Shown: positions 34,094 to 45,921, numbered from the stretch's first letter. The stretch is DNA of 64,000 nt from Blakeslea trispora (GCA_025331445.1 JAIWNE010000011.1:434001-498000), one strand, 5' to 3'. Program-made: numbers and translations. The notes: generated from the letters alone by a model not told the origin.

Positions 34094-36229
34094 TTACATG
34101 GTTGAGGTGGGTTGTGAAGAAGGATATGATGAAGGTAGATTGGATGATGATAGAGGTGTTGTTGGAGGTGGTGAAGAAGGAGTAAGTACAGAATTAGCAG
34201 CTGCTAAATTTTTACCTTTCAGCATGTTCTTTAATGCTCTCAAGGCAAACACAGTGAGACCAATACCAGCCCAATCTTCATCATGCAGATCACGTAAATC
34301 TCCCACTGTCATGATGTCCTGATTCTGAAGTTTTCTTGCCCATTCATGTGCCTTATCTGCACCTCGATGAGAAGCTTGAGCACAATCTGCCACAAACACA
34401 CTGATATCTGTATCATCTGAATATTCTATATAAGAATAAAGTCAATAAAGAGTAATAAGAAACATCTCATGTCATTTTCTACCATCCAAAATATGATTCA
34501 CAAGTTTCTCTCTTTCTCTTTCATCGGGTGGGTGTTGTCCATTCAACGATAGATTTGCCATGGATGTATCTGACATCTCCGTGCTTGAAGCAGACTTGAG
34601 TTCCTCTAGTTCCTTCAGGCTGCGAAGTGCATTTTTATACCTTGACTCTGCAGCCTGAGCTCTTGATTCAAAATTGTTGCATTTCTGTTCCACTTCCAGC
34701 ACTCGGTCTGTAGCATGGTTTAGTTCTTCTTTTGTGCGATCCAGTTCGTTCCGAATATCACTCTCTCGTCGCCAAACAGACCGTCTAACCTGCTCGGCCT
34801 GTTCTGATTCAGTAGGTTTTTCGATATCGCGCAGTATACGGTTGATTTCTTTGGTGATATGGTGTTGGTATCGTTCAGGCAAAACTTGTTCTTCAATCAT
34901 TTCACGTACCACTTCTTCAGCTGTGTCTGTTTCTACATTAAAGTCAAATTTGACCGAGAGCTTGTCCATGCCTTTGAAGACAACCTGCAGGGTCAAGTGA
35001 ACATTGTCCGGGTCTGCAGCCAACAAGACAACATCCGGTTCAACGGCTAAGAAGGAATGCTCAAGGATTTCTTGTGCTGACATACGTTCATGTTCGTTAC
35101 CAAGACAATTCTCAATCACCCGAAGGACTTCTGGGTTTTGAACTCGAGTCAGACAAGCAGGCTTAATACCCTATATATTTAGAGGGAAAAAGGAGAGAAT
35201 AGGAGATTCGAATCAAGAAAAACAAGGAGAAAAGAGAGATGAGGAAAGAGAGACATATATATATATAAAGGAGGGGGGACTTACAGAGGATACTTTTTTA
35301 TAGATCTGAGCAGCATTCTTACATTCACCATAAGGATATTCACCTGTAGCCATCTCTAAAAGACACATACCGAAAGCATAGATATCTACTTTTTCATTGT
35401 AACCCTGCTCCTCATACATCTCAGGTGCCATAAACTCAGGAGTACCAATCAAAGTATATTTCTTGCCCAACTTCATTTCAGCTGTACCCATATCACCAAT
35501 CTTGACTTCACCATGGGCACCGTTAATAAAGATGTTATCGCACTTGATATCTCGGTGAATGATAGGCGGATTATGACCATGCAAGTAAGCCAATCCCTTT
35601 AAAATCTGTCGAGACCAACGTTTGATGATCTTGAGGTTAGGCAATGGAGCTAGCTTTCGGATGTATTCTCGAAGTGTGCCCGAAGTCATCAGTTCAGTAA
35701 TAAAGACAAATTCATTATCACCATACCAAGCATCATGGAATGCAATGATGTTGGGATGGCGTACTGACTTTAAGATTTGAATTTCATGTTCCAAGTCTTT
35801 GTTATTAGGTGATTGCATAGCCTGCATAGTATTCCATGCCACTTCATACCCCTCTTCTCGATCAATCGCCTTATAGACCACTTTATAGGCACCTTTACCC
35901 AAGAGTGTGTTGAGACGAACATAGCGCTCGTTGGGCGAAACTTCAATGACCTTTTCGGAATCATGAGAGCGAGATTGATCATTGATGTCGTTAGAGATGG
36001 GTATGCCATAAGGCGAGTCTAGATTGGGAATGGTGTTGACGGTTCTTTGGAAAGATGTGTAATCGACAGATTGAGTAGGCATGTCACTTGTACCGTTGAT
36101 GTTGTAGCTTTGGGAAAGGGGTGCATAATAGTTGGTATAATCAGGCTCGTTGTCTGTATTAAAGCTAACACGCAGGTTCTTGTTATCTTGCATAGACTGA
36201 TGAGAAGCTATGGTATTATCAGAAGACAT
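34094..36229 (-). CDS. WNK-type (with-no-lysine) protein kinase, three exons
   Basis: Exons in coding order are 36229-35285, 35170-34483 and 34425-34094, giving 654 aa. The kinase domain spans about residues 103-345. The usual beta-3 catalytic lysine is replaced: the strand reads YEVAWN with Asn133. A lysine sits in the glycine-rich loop instead (GKGAYK, Lys116), exactly as in WNK kinases. HRDIKCDN (Asp227) and GDMG (Asp246, for DFG) are intact. A region around LTLQVVFKGMDKLSVKFDFN resembles the OSR1_C/PF2 autoinhibitory domain that follows WNK kinase domains. A coiled coil (RTKEELNHATDRVLEVEQKC) and a C-terminal SAM-like helical segment (DLRDLHDEDWAGIGLTVFAL) come next. WNKs sense chloride and crowding and signal to ion transporters in animals; the fungal role is not established by this sequence. 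Confidence 0.9.
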
Positions 36230-38395
36230 GATAAACAGTTAACCCTCTTCTGTATATAAAAACACGGATAAGCCAGCTTTTCTTAAAGAAAGGGGAGGAA
36301 AGAAAAAGGAGAAAAAAAAAGATAGAGAGAGAGAGAAATAAGAAGTGAGAGGCACACACACACACAAACAGAGAGATAGAGAGAGAGGGGAGGAAGAAGT
36401 CAAGAAAGCAAAAAGGTGGATAGCGTCAATGTAGTCTGCCTATACACAGTCATTCCACTACCACTAGGTCACTTTTTCGTACATCTAAAAAAAAAAGACG
36501 ACGGACTTTAAAAAGAAATTGGATTCATCTTTGGGACACAATTTGATCTCTAAAAGGAAACTGAATTTACACTTTTTTTTTTGCAAATGAAAAAGATTGC
36601 CACTTGAAAAAAAAATTTAGATTGCGCTAATAAAAAACTCAGATGGCACTGACAAGATTACACGCTTAAAGAAAAGACATTGCACTTTGCATGAAAATCA
36701 TTTGCACAATCTCAATGAGGTTTTTTATTCAAGCATACTTGCAATTTAGAGTCAGAAAATTGACAGAAGCTACAAAGATCTTTCAAATAGACACTGTTAC
36801 AAGCATCAACTATCCTTGAAGTCCTTCAGCAATTTCTGTCTTTTCACTCTGCTCTTAACTACAGACTAAAACTGTTCGATAAGGTTAAGCTCAGGAGAAT
36901 ATGGTGGAAGACATACAAATTCATATCCTCTACTGATGTCCAGCTCCTCGATTTGGTCGGAAACATGAATAGGAGCATTGTTCATAATAATGTAATGCCC
37001 TTTGAATTGCTCATGTCGATCAAGTACATCCAATGTATCAGAAATGAGATTGAAATAGTGAATGAATTGTCAAATATCAGTTGGAAATTACAACGAGATA
37101 AAGAATTACTGTTTATTTGAGTAAAATAAAGATCTATTTATACTAAGAGATTCCGTGTCAGGGTTTTACATAAGTGATGGTGCATTATGATATTGTTGTT
37201 AAGGAGTCTCACAGTAAGTATTGGGGTTTTCATTGTAATAGTACAGTAGATATGTATCATAAGAGCCTTGGTTTAACCATTTGGATAAGTGAGTATGCCT
37301 TACTCACTCTAAATTTATTCGGTAAACACTCTCAGAATGTCACCGAAATTCAAATCAGATAAAAAATGTGTCAATGTAAGGCTAGGACTTGGGTAGAAAA
37401 GAAATCAGATAACCTGCTGTTTAATCCGAACAATTATTTCTTGACCATATATAAATGTAGAGAGAAAGAAAAGGCAATGTGCTACCTCTAATGTGGTGCT
37501 CTTTCCAGTCATCTAGAAATGTTACTGCAAGCAATTGTATAGACCACAGTTTCTCCTTCTTGTCCTTTGTCAGCATTTATGATTATCTATCTCTTTATCC
37601 ACATTTGAATTGACACACTTTAAATTCAATAGACTGCCAACTCTCTCTCTCTCTCTCTCTTTGATGTTGAAAAAAAGTAAAAACCCATTGTGTTCAGTTT
37701 ATCTCCTTTAGCAACATCTGTTCATTCTGACCTTTCTTGCTATATAAGCTGATGTTTAGCTCAGTTTGTTCGTTCCACTTGAATATTTGGCCCTATATAA
37801 ACATGTTGGACAACATAATTGTTCAAATATATCGAGTTTTTCTCTTTTGTAATAGTCTTTCCCCCATTTTTGTAAATATAAAAACTAGAGCAAATGATTA
37901 GACTGTATCTACATCTTTCAATCGATATAGCATGTAGTACAATCCCATTTTGACAGCCTTCGTTGAGTGTTCAATGAAGATGATGATTAGATAGATTACA
38001 AAACAAGCATTGTATGATAGACATAGTAAAGAGAGAATTATCTAGATACAAGACCAACTTGTAATTTTAAACAGTAGATAACCCTCCTTGAAAAAATCAC
38101 TAAAGAGAAAGCCAAAGCATGAATTCAATTGTTTAATCATCCCAAAGTTTAGGGTATACATAAGAAGGGAGGAAGTTTCTAAATAAGAAAATGAAACAAA
38201 CAAATGGATACTTTATTAAGTAATAATAACAAACAAAGCGAAAAAAAAAAGGTGTATGTATAGAAAATGAAATTATGTACAAACAGAAAGAGGGTTAAAT
38301 GTTGTCAAAGATACAAAAGAAAGTGTAGATGTGTATATGTATATATGCGCTATGAACATGAGATCTATAAAGGAAAGTGATTTTCTTTCTCTCTG
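36230..38395. other. Gene-poor accessory region with GA/CA-rich leader and a transposase relic
   Basis: Positions 36296-36400, upstream of the kinase gene, are purine-rich with GA and CA runs, probably 5' UTR or promoter. A transposase relic lies at 36805-37062. A CT repeat is at about 37642-37662. The rest shows nothing coding that I can support. Confidence 0.5.
36805..37062 (-). pseudogene. Decayed DDE_3 transposase fragment of a different family
   Basis: Read on the minus strand the fragment gives NLISDTLDVLDRHEQFKGHY, then IIMNNAPIHV, then CLPPYSPELNLIEQF, a stop, and SVVKSRVKRQKLLKDFKDS. This is the second half of a DDE_3 domain. The expected catalytic DNAP is NNAP (Asp to Asn) and the Trp after EQF is a stop codon, so it cannot work. 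It differs from the intact element (PPWSPFLNPIEELF), so it belongs to another, older family. Confidence 0.8.
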
Positions 38396-39221
38396 CTAAT
38401 CACCAGGAGAGATGAAACCAAGTGCTTTTCTTCTTTTTGTTCTAGAGTCATTTGAATAAGGGTGAAATGGTTTTTTGATAACAATCTTTTTGCTTTTCTC
38501 TTCCGATGTCTGATGTTGAGGATAAGGAGGAGTTAATGGTAGGACAACATTGGGCTGTTGCTTTTGAGAGCAAGGTGGTATCTGTGCTTGCTTCTTGCGT
38601 GTGTTTGTGACTTTGTTCGACTCTAGCTGGATATGAGGTACAGACTGAAGAGCATGCGTTAGCAGTTGATTAGCATAAGCCTGAAGATCTTCTAATTGAA
38701 CATGGAGTTGAAAGTCGATCAGAAAGAGAAATTCCAGTTCTAACTGATTTAATTCTAGTAAAGGCAGTCCGCCTACTTTAGCATATCGAGTATTGGCATA
38801 GAATATATCAGATGTAAATTTGGAAGCCACCACCACACTAAATCGAATATAGTGTTACTATCCATCCACTTTTTTTTTTGGTTTTCTCGCTTTCTTACCT
38901 TGTTATCAATAGTCGATGAATATTAAATGAATTGATAGTAAACGTTTGATCCAGTCTAGAGATACGGTCAAAATAGATGAGAATAGATAACAGCGCCTCA
39001 TTGGTAAAAGGAGCAAATCGATGAATTCGAGCAAGATAGGAATGGACAGTGATGTTAGGTATAGCTCTTGAGTGAAAATAAGTGATGTGTGTACTGGGTA
39101 TCTTGTTGTTTGTATCAAGCATTGACTCTAGCAGATTAGATACAATCAATAATAGATTGTTTATTGGATAATTGCCGATATCCATTATAATCTGTGCATG
39201 CTTTTCATACTGTGAATCCAT
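38396..39221 (-). CDS. PHO80-like cyclin, two exons
   Basis: Exons in coding order are 39221-38899 and 38837-38396, giving 254 aa. Pho80-type cyclins partner Pho85/CDK5-like kinases in phosphate and nutrient signalling. The cyclin box is clear: FHSRAIPNITVHSYLARIHR, FAPFTNEALLSILIYFDRIS, then HRLLITSVVVASKFTSDIFY, and the diagnostic NTRYAKVGGLPLLELNQLEL. The splice junction falls inside LLIT|SVVVASKF and must be used to keep the frame. The C-terminal 80 residues are Pro/Gln/Lys-rich and disordered, with a basic run (KKIVIKKPFHPYSND and TKRRK) that could be a nuclear signal. Confidence 0.92.
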
Positions 39222-40730
39222 GCTGTCATATATAGAAAGAGAGAGAGAGAGAAAAAAAAGGAAAAGAAAAGGAGAAGTAATAAGAGAAAAAGGAAAAGAA
39301 AAAAGAAAGGAAATCTGTATATTATATATGAATGGAAATGTTGCAATGAAATGAAGGGCAAATGAACAGAAATCCGTATTTCACTGTATTTTCCAAAGAA
39401 GCATTTCTCTTTGCGCGTGTGGTGTTTTGTCGATCATGATTGGATTGTGGGGTTTTACTTTCAGACATCAAATCATATGCCACAAACTCAACACTGAATT
39501 ACCTTTTTTGGGAGTTTGCCTATTACACAGTGTAGATGATGCCAAATTGGCAACAAAATTCATTTTATTGGAGAGCCTTTTTTTTTCTTCCTCTTATACA
39601 CTGTTTCCTGAATTAGAATACTTGTTGGAGAAAAAAAAAGCATGGATCAGAGAAATCGTTGTTTGGTAAAAGCCATCTTCTTTTGAGACAAATTGCGTAA
39701 ATTTTAGACTGAACATAAGATTTTAAAGGTCAATAGAATGTCTCGAATAAACATAGAAAGGAAGAGGGAGAAATTTGATAATACAATCAGCCTCAATACT
39801 TTCATAAGCTCAAAATGAGCACTAATCAAATTCGCGACTGCATTAAACATAATGACGAATTTCTCGAGTTGAAGCTATCAACTAAGGAATATATGTGTAT
39901 GTATCTTCCTTATGTCTCTCCTTTATTCTACCGAGTTCAATCTCAATAAATAGGGTTGGTCTTTTTAATCTTGAAGGAGATAAAACATCATTACAAAACT
40001 GCCTTTTGGCTTGTTTGTTTGTACCATTTCTTTATTGAATCTTAACTAGAGCAATACGCCAAGCGAGTACAAGCAACCTCATTTGGTGTTGTGATGCTTC
40101 TTTTTTTACCATGATGTATGTTGTACTGGATATAATTCCACAAAAAGTAACTCTATGGCATATCGTATCAGCTTGTTTGTGATAAAGTACACTTGTAGAA
40201 TAATATAGAAGATAGTGAGACAAGAAAAAAAAATTTTTTTTTTAATAATAAAGACAGCTCAACTAAACATGGCTAGTTCCTGAATGAGTTATTAGATACA
40301 TACAAACGAGGGGAAATAAGGGGAGTGTAAGTGTGAGGGATGCTTTAGTTTAGTTTTATGAGCACAGTCATTTCTTTGTATTCCTCTCCAATACAATGAC
40401 TATGAAGGTTAGTATGCTGTACAATCATGTTTGTGTTAAACCTTAGATCCTCTTAATGGTTACTCCTGATCATGTAATTGACAGCCTTTCGGCGGGGAAA
40501 TCAGGAATTATCTCAAAGTTATTTTTGGCAATTTTCAAGGCACGTTTTAAAGCAGAATGGAAAAATACAGTGCGTGCGGTCCCAATTGGCGGATTTCAAA
40601 AACAGATGAAGTTGTAGATCGTTTAACAAAAGCTTTTGAAGGGATTGATGCTAAAGAGATCAATAGTCAATAGCATTCTATTATATGAGTGTCATCTGGA
40701 GATCAAAAAATGACAATATCAAACTGAAGT

Positions 40731-41020
40731 TTGAAACGATCCTGCTCGTTTTTCAGGGCAAGAAACGAACGGACGATGAAACAGGATGGTTCAGACATAA
40801 ATTTTCTTCAAAATCGCATTTTTATTGATGAATTTGGCTTTGATATCAGCATGAGGTCTTCGTATGGACAGCCAGTTTCTGATATGCCGGCTATCGCTCT
40901 AAAATCGCCTGCAAAATCTGAACCATTCTTTATTTTGGAAGGACAATAGCCACTGTTGGGATTGTTCAAGCTGAAGTACGAGTTCCTCAAAATACAAGCT
41001 ACAGAAACTAAAAAAAAAAA
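40731..41020 (+). pseudogene. Decayed DDE_3 transposase fragment (first catalytic Asp region)
   Basis: The frame reads NRIFIDEFGFDISMRSSYGQ and continues to KSEPFFILEG. The FIDExGF block is the first catalytic Asp region of DDE_3 transposases. A +1 shift after ILEG is needed to continue into TIATVGIVQAEVRVPQN, so the frame is broken. It resembles the common Mucorales DDE_3 type as I remember it and, like the relic at 36805-37062, is distinct from the intact element. Confidence 0.7.
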
Positions 41021-41052
41021 GCACGAAAAAGTGGTACAACAACAAGACATTA

Positions 41053-41188
41053 CAATAGTCGCTTTATTTAAGAGTGTTTATATTTTCGAGAAATGAGCTT
41101 TTTTATCGAGTGTACTTTTAAATTGAATGGCATTTCAGCGCTTGAAGCGATATGCGTCAAAAGATTGTACTCTTATATCGAGCGACTG
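41053..41188 (-). mobile_element. MITE-like element, copy A
   Basis: The 136-bp element has ends CAATAGTCGCT and AGCGACTG, imperfect inverted repeats resembling pogo-type termini, and TA precedes it. Its reverse complement can be aligned along most of its length with the 174-bp element at 59263-59436, including the 15-bp block ATCGCTTCAAGCGCT. That block is centred on the palindrome CGCTTCAAGCG. No coding capacity. Confidence 0.6.
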
Positions 41189-42384
41189 ATGTAACTGCGA
41201 AATTGCATCATACACGAGAGGAGCCAGGAGCTAAAGCATACCTAACCACACCCATTGACCTCACTCTTCGGATTAAAGAATATATAGAAGGTTGAAACCA
41301 TTGAATGAAAAATAAAGACAATGCACACTTAGCCTGTTCAGAATATTTCTCATTGTATCGTTTTGACCAAATCAAAGCTTTGCACCAAAGCAGGGAGACT
41401 TTTAGAAAATATTGTTTTTTGCTCTTTCATATCTTGCCTAAGGCCTATTTAGCCAAAGCAGTATTATCTCTCTTCACAGTACTAACTAGCACTTTCTCGT
41501 CTATCTCTAGCATATCTCTCTTTAGCTCAACTTTACAGAAATCTTTGACTGATACTTTTTTCTGATTTGGCTAATTCTGCCAGATGCTTTCTGAGGAGTT
41601 TAATGATGCTCAATGAAGTCTTGGCACTTGTCGTCAGTTCATTTTTCGCTCTGACTACATCCTCTTTTACAAAAGTTCTTAGGATCAAAGAGGTTGTTAC
41701 TGCTTCGAAATTCCGACTTGTAAAGCAATAAAGTAGATGCTTTGACGAAAAACCCTCTTGCTTATCAACATTCGTTTGTTGCTAGCCTAGTTCTTTATGT
41801 ATTGATTGAGCAATCTTGAGCACTTGTCGCTTTCTCATTCCAACTGCGTGATAAAAACAAGATTTGAAGACGCAACTTTTACACTTTCAATGAATACCTT
41901 TGGTAAGCTTTGAATAGAGGAGCCTATAGATGAAACTATCACACCTGAATCAACATGGTAAAAAGAAAAGCCAAAGATACAAAGTGGTTCAACATCAGAG
42001 AAGTGAATGATCAACTCAAAATAATCATGCCCGGTACGCGTCTTTCTTCTGATAGATGCAATGGCTCTGTCTTGACAGCCTACAGCAGAACAATCCGCAC
42101 AACCATCAACTTCCTTGCAATGGATGAAAATGCAGAAACTGGTGACAAAAATCCAGTGTCTGTCTAAAATAACATGTCGTTCTCGGCTTCATTGCTGTTG
42201 ACTACATCATCTTTTGGGTGACTATTGTCATCAACTAAAATATACTGAAGAGCCGAATTAGTTATTGCCAGGTCATGAGACACAAGAATTTATTACTTGA
42301 CGCGAATAAGCAATGATTACATTATATAGATTAAGACTAAACAAGTCGGGAGGAGAGGGGTTTAAGGAAGAGAGTCTTCCCTCC

Positions 42385-42420
42385 CTCTAAAAATGGTGTA
42401 TAGCTTACCTCCAACATCAA
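42385..42420 (+). repeat. Dispersed repeat, copy 1
   Basis: The 20-mer TCTAAAAATGGTGTATAGCT and the similar sequence after it are shared with 57255-57290, in the same orientation. Upstream of this copy is a small hairpin, GGAAGA-GAG-TCTTCC. It is probably the edge of a transposable element. Confidence 0.55.
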
Positions 42421-43360
42421 AAAATTAAAGGCATTAGATGTTGATAGAGCAAGAATAAAATGAAAATATTATCTAACTTGACAGATAGTAATTGATATTC
42501 ACTCAGACTAAAGGAAAAATTAACCTCCTTTTATAGATATGTATGTCAGTTCACCTTAAACAGGCTGTTTCCCAAAAAGTCATATTCCATAGTGCAAGCA
42601 TTTCTACTGAAGATGTATTTCATCCTATGATTCAGTGCAATTCCATCCTAAAATTTCAACTAGAATTTTCTCAATTTGCAGCATATATTGCTTCATTTTG
42701 ATACCCAGATGTTTCCAAATAAAATGTAAATGTTTTTCTCTTATATTCTCAGTATATTTAAGCATATGCAGTGATGATTCATTCAAGTTAGAAAAAAAGT
42801 GAAATTGTGTCAGGGTTTAGTGTTGATGGAAGCCCATGATGCTAAAATCAGAACTGAATTGCTGTTATATATCGCCATATTTATTTAGTAATCCACTGAG
42901 ACAGATTAGGCCTAGCTTCTGACTCCTAAAAAAAAAAAGAGTCCAATTGACAGGTACTTGCAATGGCTATTGTTCAATTCATGCTTACCGATTGGCTGTA
43001 TACAAACCAGCCAATTGAATGTCTCGGATCTGCTAATGAGCTTTTAACATTTGTGAATGACCCCAAAATGCCATACATTCAATTTTTGAAAAAAAGAGTC
43101 CCAGTGACTTTGACCAATGATATTTGCCACATGCAAGCTTTAGGTTAAATGACTGATTTTTTTTGCTGTCTAAAGAAATCGTTTCTTTGTATGCATCATG
43201 TGAATTGATAGATTACAAGGAATAAACAAAAAAAAAAGAGAAAACGTTTATTTATTTATTTTATTAAAAAAATAAGCAGACGTTGTACTTTCTCTCTCTC
43301 TCTTTTTTTCTTTCTTTTTTTTTGGCTCACGAAAGGAACTTCACGATCAGTTCAAGCAAC

Positions 43361-44665
43361 ATGAAGATAGCTATTATAACAGAAAATTTCTTGCCTAAAG
43401 TAGACGGCGTCACACGTACCTTGGCTCGTTTGCTTGAACATTTGGCCTTGAAGGGGCACCAAGTACTTCTTTTAGGACCAGAAACCAACAGTACAAGTTA
43501 TGCAGGCGCGGAGCTTGTAGGCACTTGGGGTATTCCTCTATTTGTCTACCCTGAACTCAAATGTAATTTCTGGAGACCTAAATTGACTGAAAAACTACTA
43601 TCATTCAAGCCAGATGTGATTCATCTGGTTGATCCAGTCTTCTTGGGCGCGTTTGGCTTGGCCATGATTCGATACCATCTTCCTCAAACACCTATCGTGT
43701 CTTCTTATCATACGAATCTGGCTGTCTATTGCAATCATTTTGGATTTGGTTTTATGACATCCATTATGTGGAGTTGGAATCGGTACTGTCATTCGTTCAG
43801 TCAGTTTGTTGCTTGCCCATCTGTATCGACTCGATCCATCTTGGATGATCATGGATTTCAGCATGTTCGCATCTGGCCACGCGGTGTCGATATCTCACTC
43901 TTCTCACCTCAACGACGATCCAGCACACTAAGAGCACAATGGCTGGATCACGATAGCGATAAAAAGATCATTCTATATGTGGGCAGAGTATCCTATGAGA
44001 AGAACATTAATCTGGTCATTGAAGCTTATAAGAAAATGGATCATCAACAATGTCATCTTGTGTTGGTTGGGCATGGACCTGCACTGGATGAGATACAACA
44101 GTATTGTGCAACAACTCACTTACCTGTGACTTTTACTGGTTATCTTCAGGGAAAAGATCTCTCAGAGGCCTATGCTTCTGCTGATCTATTTGCTTTCCCT
44201 TCTGTCACAGAGACATTTGGTCAGGTCGTGTTGGAATCCATGGCCTCTGGGCTGCCTGTGGTTGGTCTAAAAGCTGAGGGCGTACGAGATTTGGTGGTGC
44301 ATTCGAAGACGGGCTTATTGCTTGATCACGAGGGATTGTCGATTCAGGAACAGATTGCCAAATACCGATGTTTGCTTGAATCATTGGTGAATCAACCCAA
44401 CATCTTGAGCACTATGAGTAGAGATGCTATTGATCATGCAAAACAGTACACTTGGTATGAAGCCATGGAATGCATGATGCGGCTTTATCATGAGGCTACT
44501 GATATTAAAGAAGAAACAAAAGATCGCTGCTTGGTATCGCTTCAATTTCCAGGCTCAATACAACATGCGATAGATGATGATGATAGTGGTGTTGAAGAGG
44601 ATTTTTCACCGACTGAAGAATACAAAACCAAGTCATGTCCTATTAAAGCACCCATTATCTTTTAA
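43361..44665 (+). CDS. GT4-family glycosyltransferase (SQD2/GtfA-like), single exon
   Basis: The open frame extends upstream, but the first ATG is at 43361 (MKIAIITENFLPKVDGVTRT), giving 434 aa. It has the GT-B fold: an N-terminal domain with the GVTRT glycine loop and HLVDPVFLG, then the GT4 donor domain with ILYVGRVSYEKNINLVIEAY, VLVGHGPALDEI, VTFTGYLQGKDLSEAYASAD and the nucleotide-sugar site FPSVTETFGQVVLESMASGL, where the ExxxxxxxE pair is present. The pattern is closest to plant SQD2 and bacterial mannosyl- or glucosyltransferases acting on lipids. Donor and acceptor are not known. No signal peptide is evident; the C-terminal 60 residues are acidic and disordered. Confidence 0.88.
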   Translation: MKIAIITENFLPKVDGVTRTLARLLEHLALKGHQVLLLGPETNSTSYAGAELVGTWGIPLFVYPELKCNFWRPKLTEKLLSFKPDVIHLVDPVFLGAFGLAMIRYHLPQTPIVSSYHTNLAVYCNHFGFGFMTSIMWSWNRYCHSFSQFVACPSVSTRSILDDHGFQHVRIWPRGVDISLFSPQRRSSTLRAQWLDHDSDKKIILYVGRVSYEKNINLVIEAYKKMDHQQCHLVLVGHGPALDEIQQYCATTHLPVTFTGYLQGKDLSEAYASADLFAFPSVTETFGQVVLESMASGLPVVGLKAEGVRDLVVHSKTGLLLDHEGLSIQEQIAKYRCLLESLVNQPNILSTMSRDAIDHAKQYTWYEAMECMMRLYHEATDIKEETKDRCLVSLQFPGSIQHAIDDDDSGVEEDFSPTEEYKTKSCPIKAPIIF

Positions 44666-45075
44666 TCTTAATGTTAATACTATTTATTACTTTAATCTGT
44701 GCCTATTTCTTTATCTTATTCTGTACAATAAATCTACTTTATCTTTTACTGTATGCATCCACGAATAGCTTTAAAGTTGTCGAGTTTCAGCCGATGGTTA
44801 GGTTGCAGAACACATAATGTCAAGCAAGATAGAAAGGATCAACTGTTTAGCACACACACACTCTTGGATCAGTGCTCCAAAAATGAAATCGAGGAAATCT
44901 ATTCGTGTTCAAATAGTGGTGTATTCCTAAAAAGAATAGCCCGGGCGCTACTTTATCCGGGTCTATTGTAACAGACATTTTAGATTACCCCCAATTTAAG
45001 GTTACGTTCACTTCTCTCTTTCTTCTTCTTCTTTTTTTTTTCTCTTTCTCTCTTTTACAACCAAAAAAAAAAAGG
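44666..45075. other. Intergenic region upstream of the nicotinamide riboside kinase gene
   Basis: An imperfect inverted repeat lies at 44935-44967 (AATAGCCCGG against CCGGGTCTATT, one bulge). The last 80 bp form a long pyrimidine tract before the ATG. No gene is visible. Confidence 0.45.
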
Positions 45076-45921
45076 ATGGTGAAAGTGGTCACTGTTGGCA
45101 TTGGGTGAATAGAGAGAGAGAGAGAGAAAATCAAGCCACTTTTCTGTATACTTATTCCCAATGATTTAGGGGACCTTCGTGTTCAGGGAAAACTGTAAGA
45201 TAATGACCTATTAGCTTGAGTATATATTCATTGTCCCCTTAGACAGCAACCCGTATTCTTAGACAGATATTGACTCATTCAGTGGTTGTTTATCAAGATG
45301 ATTTCTATAAGGTAACAATAGAGAAAAACTTGCGTTATCCATGGCTCATGCCTCTCTTCTTATAAGCCTGAAGAGGAGGTACCCCTTCATCCAGAAACAC
45401 AGTATGGTAACTGGGACTGTCCTGAATCAGTTGACTTTGATCGATTTGCAGCTATGATTGAGCATGTATGTTCTCATCAAGGCTGTCTACCTAAAGGATA
45501 CGATTCAAATGAAGAAAACAATACCCATGATGGCTCATCCCTTGTGAGTGAAGCAACACTAGCCAGCATAAGGAACTTATTAGCACCCTTTATTGAGGAT
45601 TATGTATTTGTGTTTGTGGATGGATTTATGCTTTACTATGATGACAAAGTAGCCAATCAGCTTGACCTTAAATTTCAGTTTACCTCAAGCTATGAGATAC
45701 TGAAAGCAAGACGAGATAAGAGACAAGGCTATCATACCATGGAAGGCTATTGGGTTGATCCTCCAGGCTATTTCGACAAAGTAGTCTGGCCTGAGCACCT
45801 TCGCCTCAGTGCTTATTATCAGCAAGCAATTGAAGGCTTGCACCAGATGGATACAGCTCAATTGTCTATTGATCAGACTGTCTTGAAAGTAGCCCAAATC
45901 ATTCAAGACAGACTCTCTTAA
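45076..45921 (+). CDS. NRK1: Nicotinamide riboside kinase, four exons
   Basis: Exons are 45076-45104, 45170-45194, 45243-45311 and 45367-45921, giving 225 aa, with all phases consistent. The first three exons are 29, 25 and 69 bp. NRK phosphorylates nicotinamide riboside to NMN in NAD salvage. Once spliced, the N-terminus reads MVKVVTVGIGGPSCSGKTT, with the P-loop GGPSCSGKT split over two introns. YQDDFYKPEEEVPLHPET is the substrate-binding segment with the catalytic Asp, and NWDCPESVDFDRF is strongly conserved in NRK1. FVFVDGFMLYYD follows, then the lid RRDKRQGYHTMEGYWVDPPG. Convergent with the PPR gene, 68 bp between stop codons. Confidence 0.94.

Larger units (their letters stand above)
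39222..43360. other. 4-kb gene-poor accessory region with transposon debris
   Basis: This contains a transposase relic (40731-41020), a MITE-like element (41053-41188) and a repeat shared with 57255-57290. Short open frames at 39427-39669, 41305-41565, 41955-42167 and 42963-43148 have no recognisable domain. A possible short first exon (MSTNQIRDCIKHNDEFLELK at 39814) has no clear continuation. Patches at about 40450-40680 read coding-like with stops and may be further debris. Confidence 0.5.

Noticed and set aside
36230..36420. GA/CA-rich tract upstream of the kinase as a CRISPR-like or tandem array
   Set aside because: It is simple-sequence DNA without spacer-repeat structure.
41305..43148. 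Open frames of 61-86 codons in the accessory region
   Set aside because: No family resemblance; surrounded by transposon debris. The region was still described as a whole.
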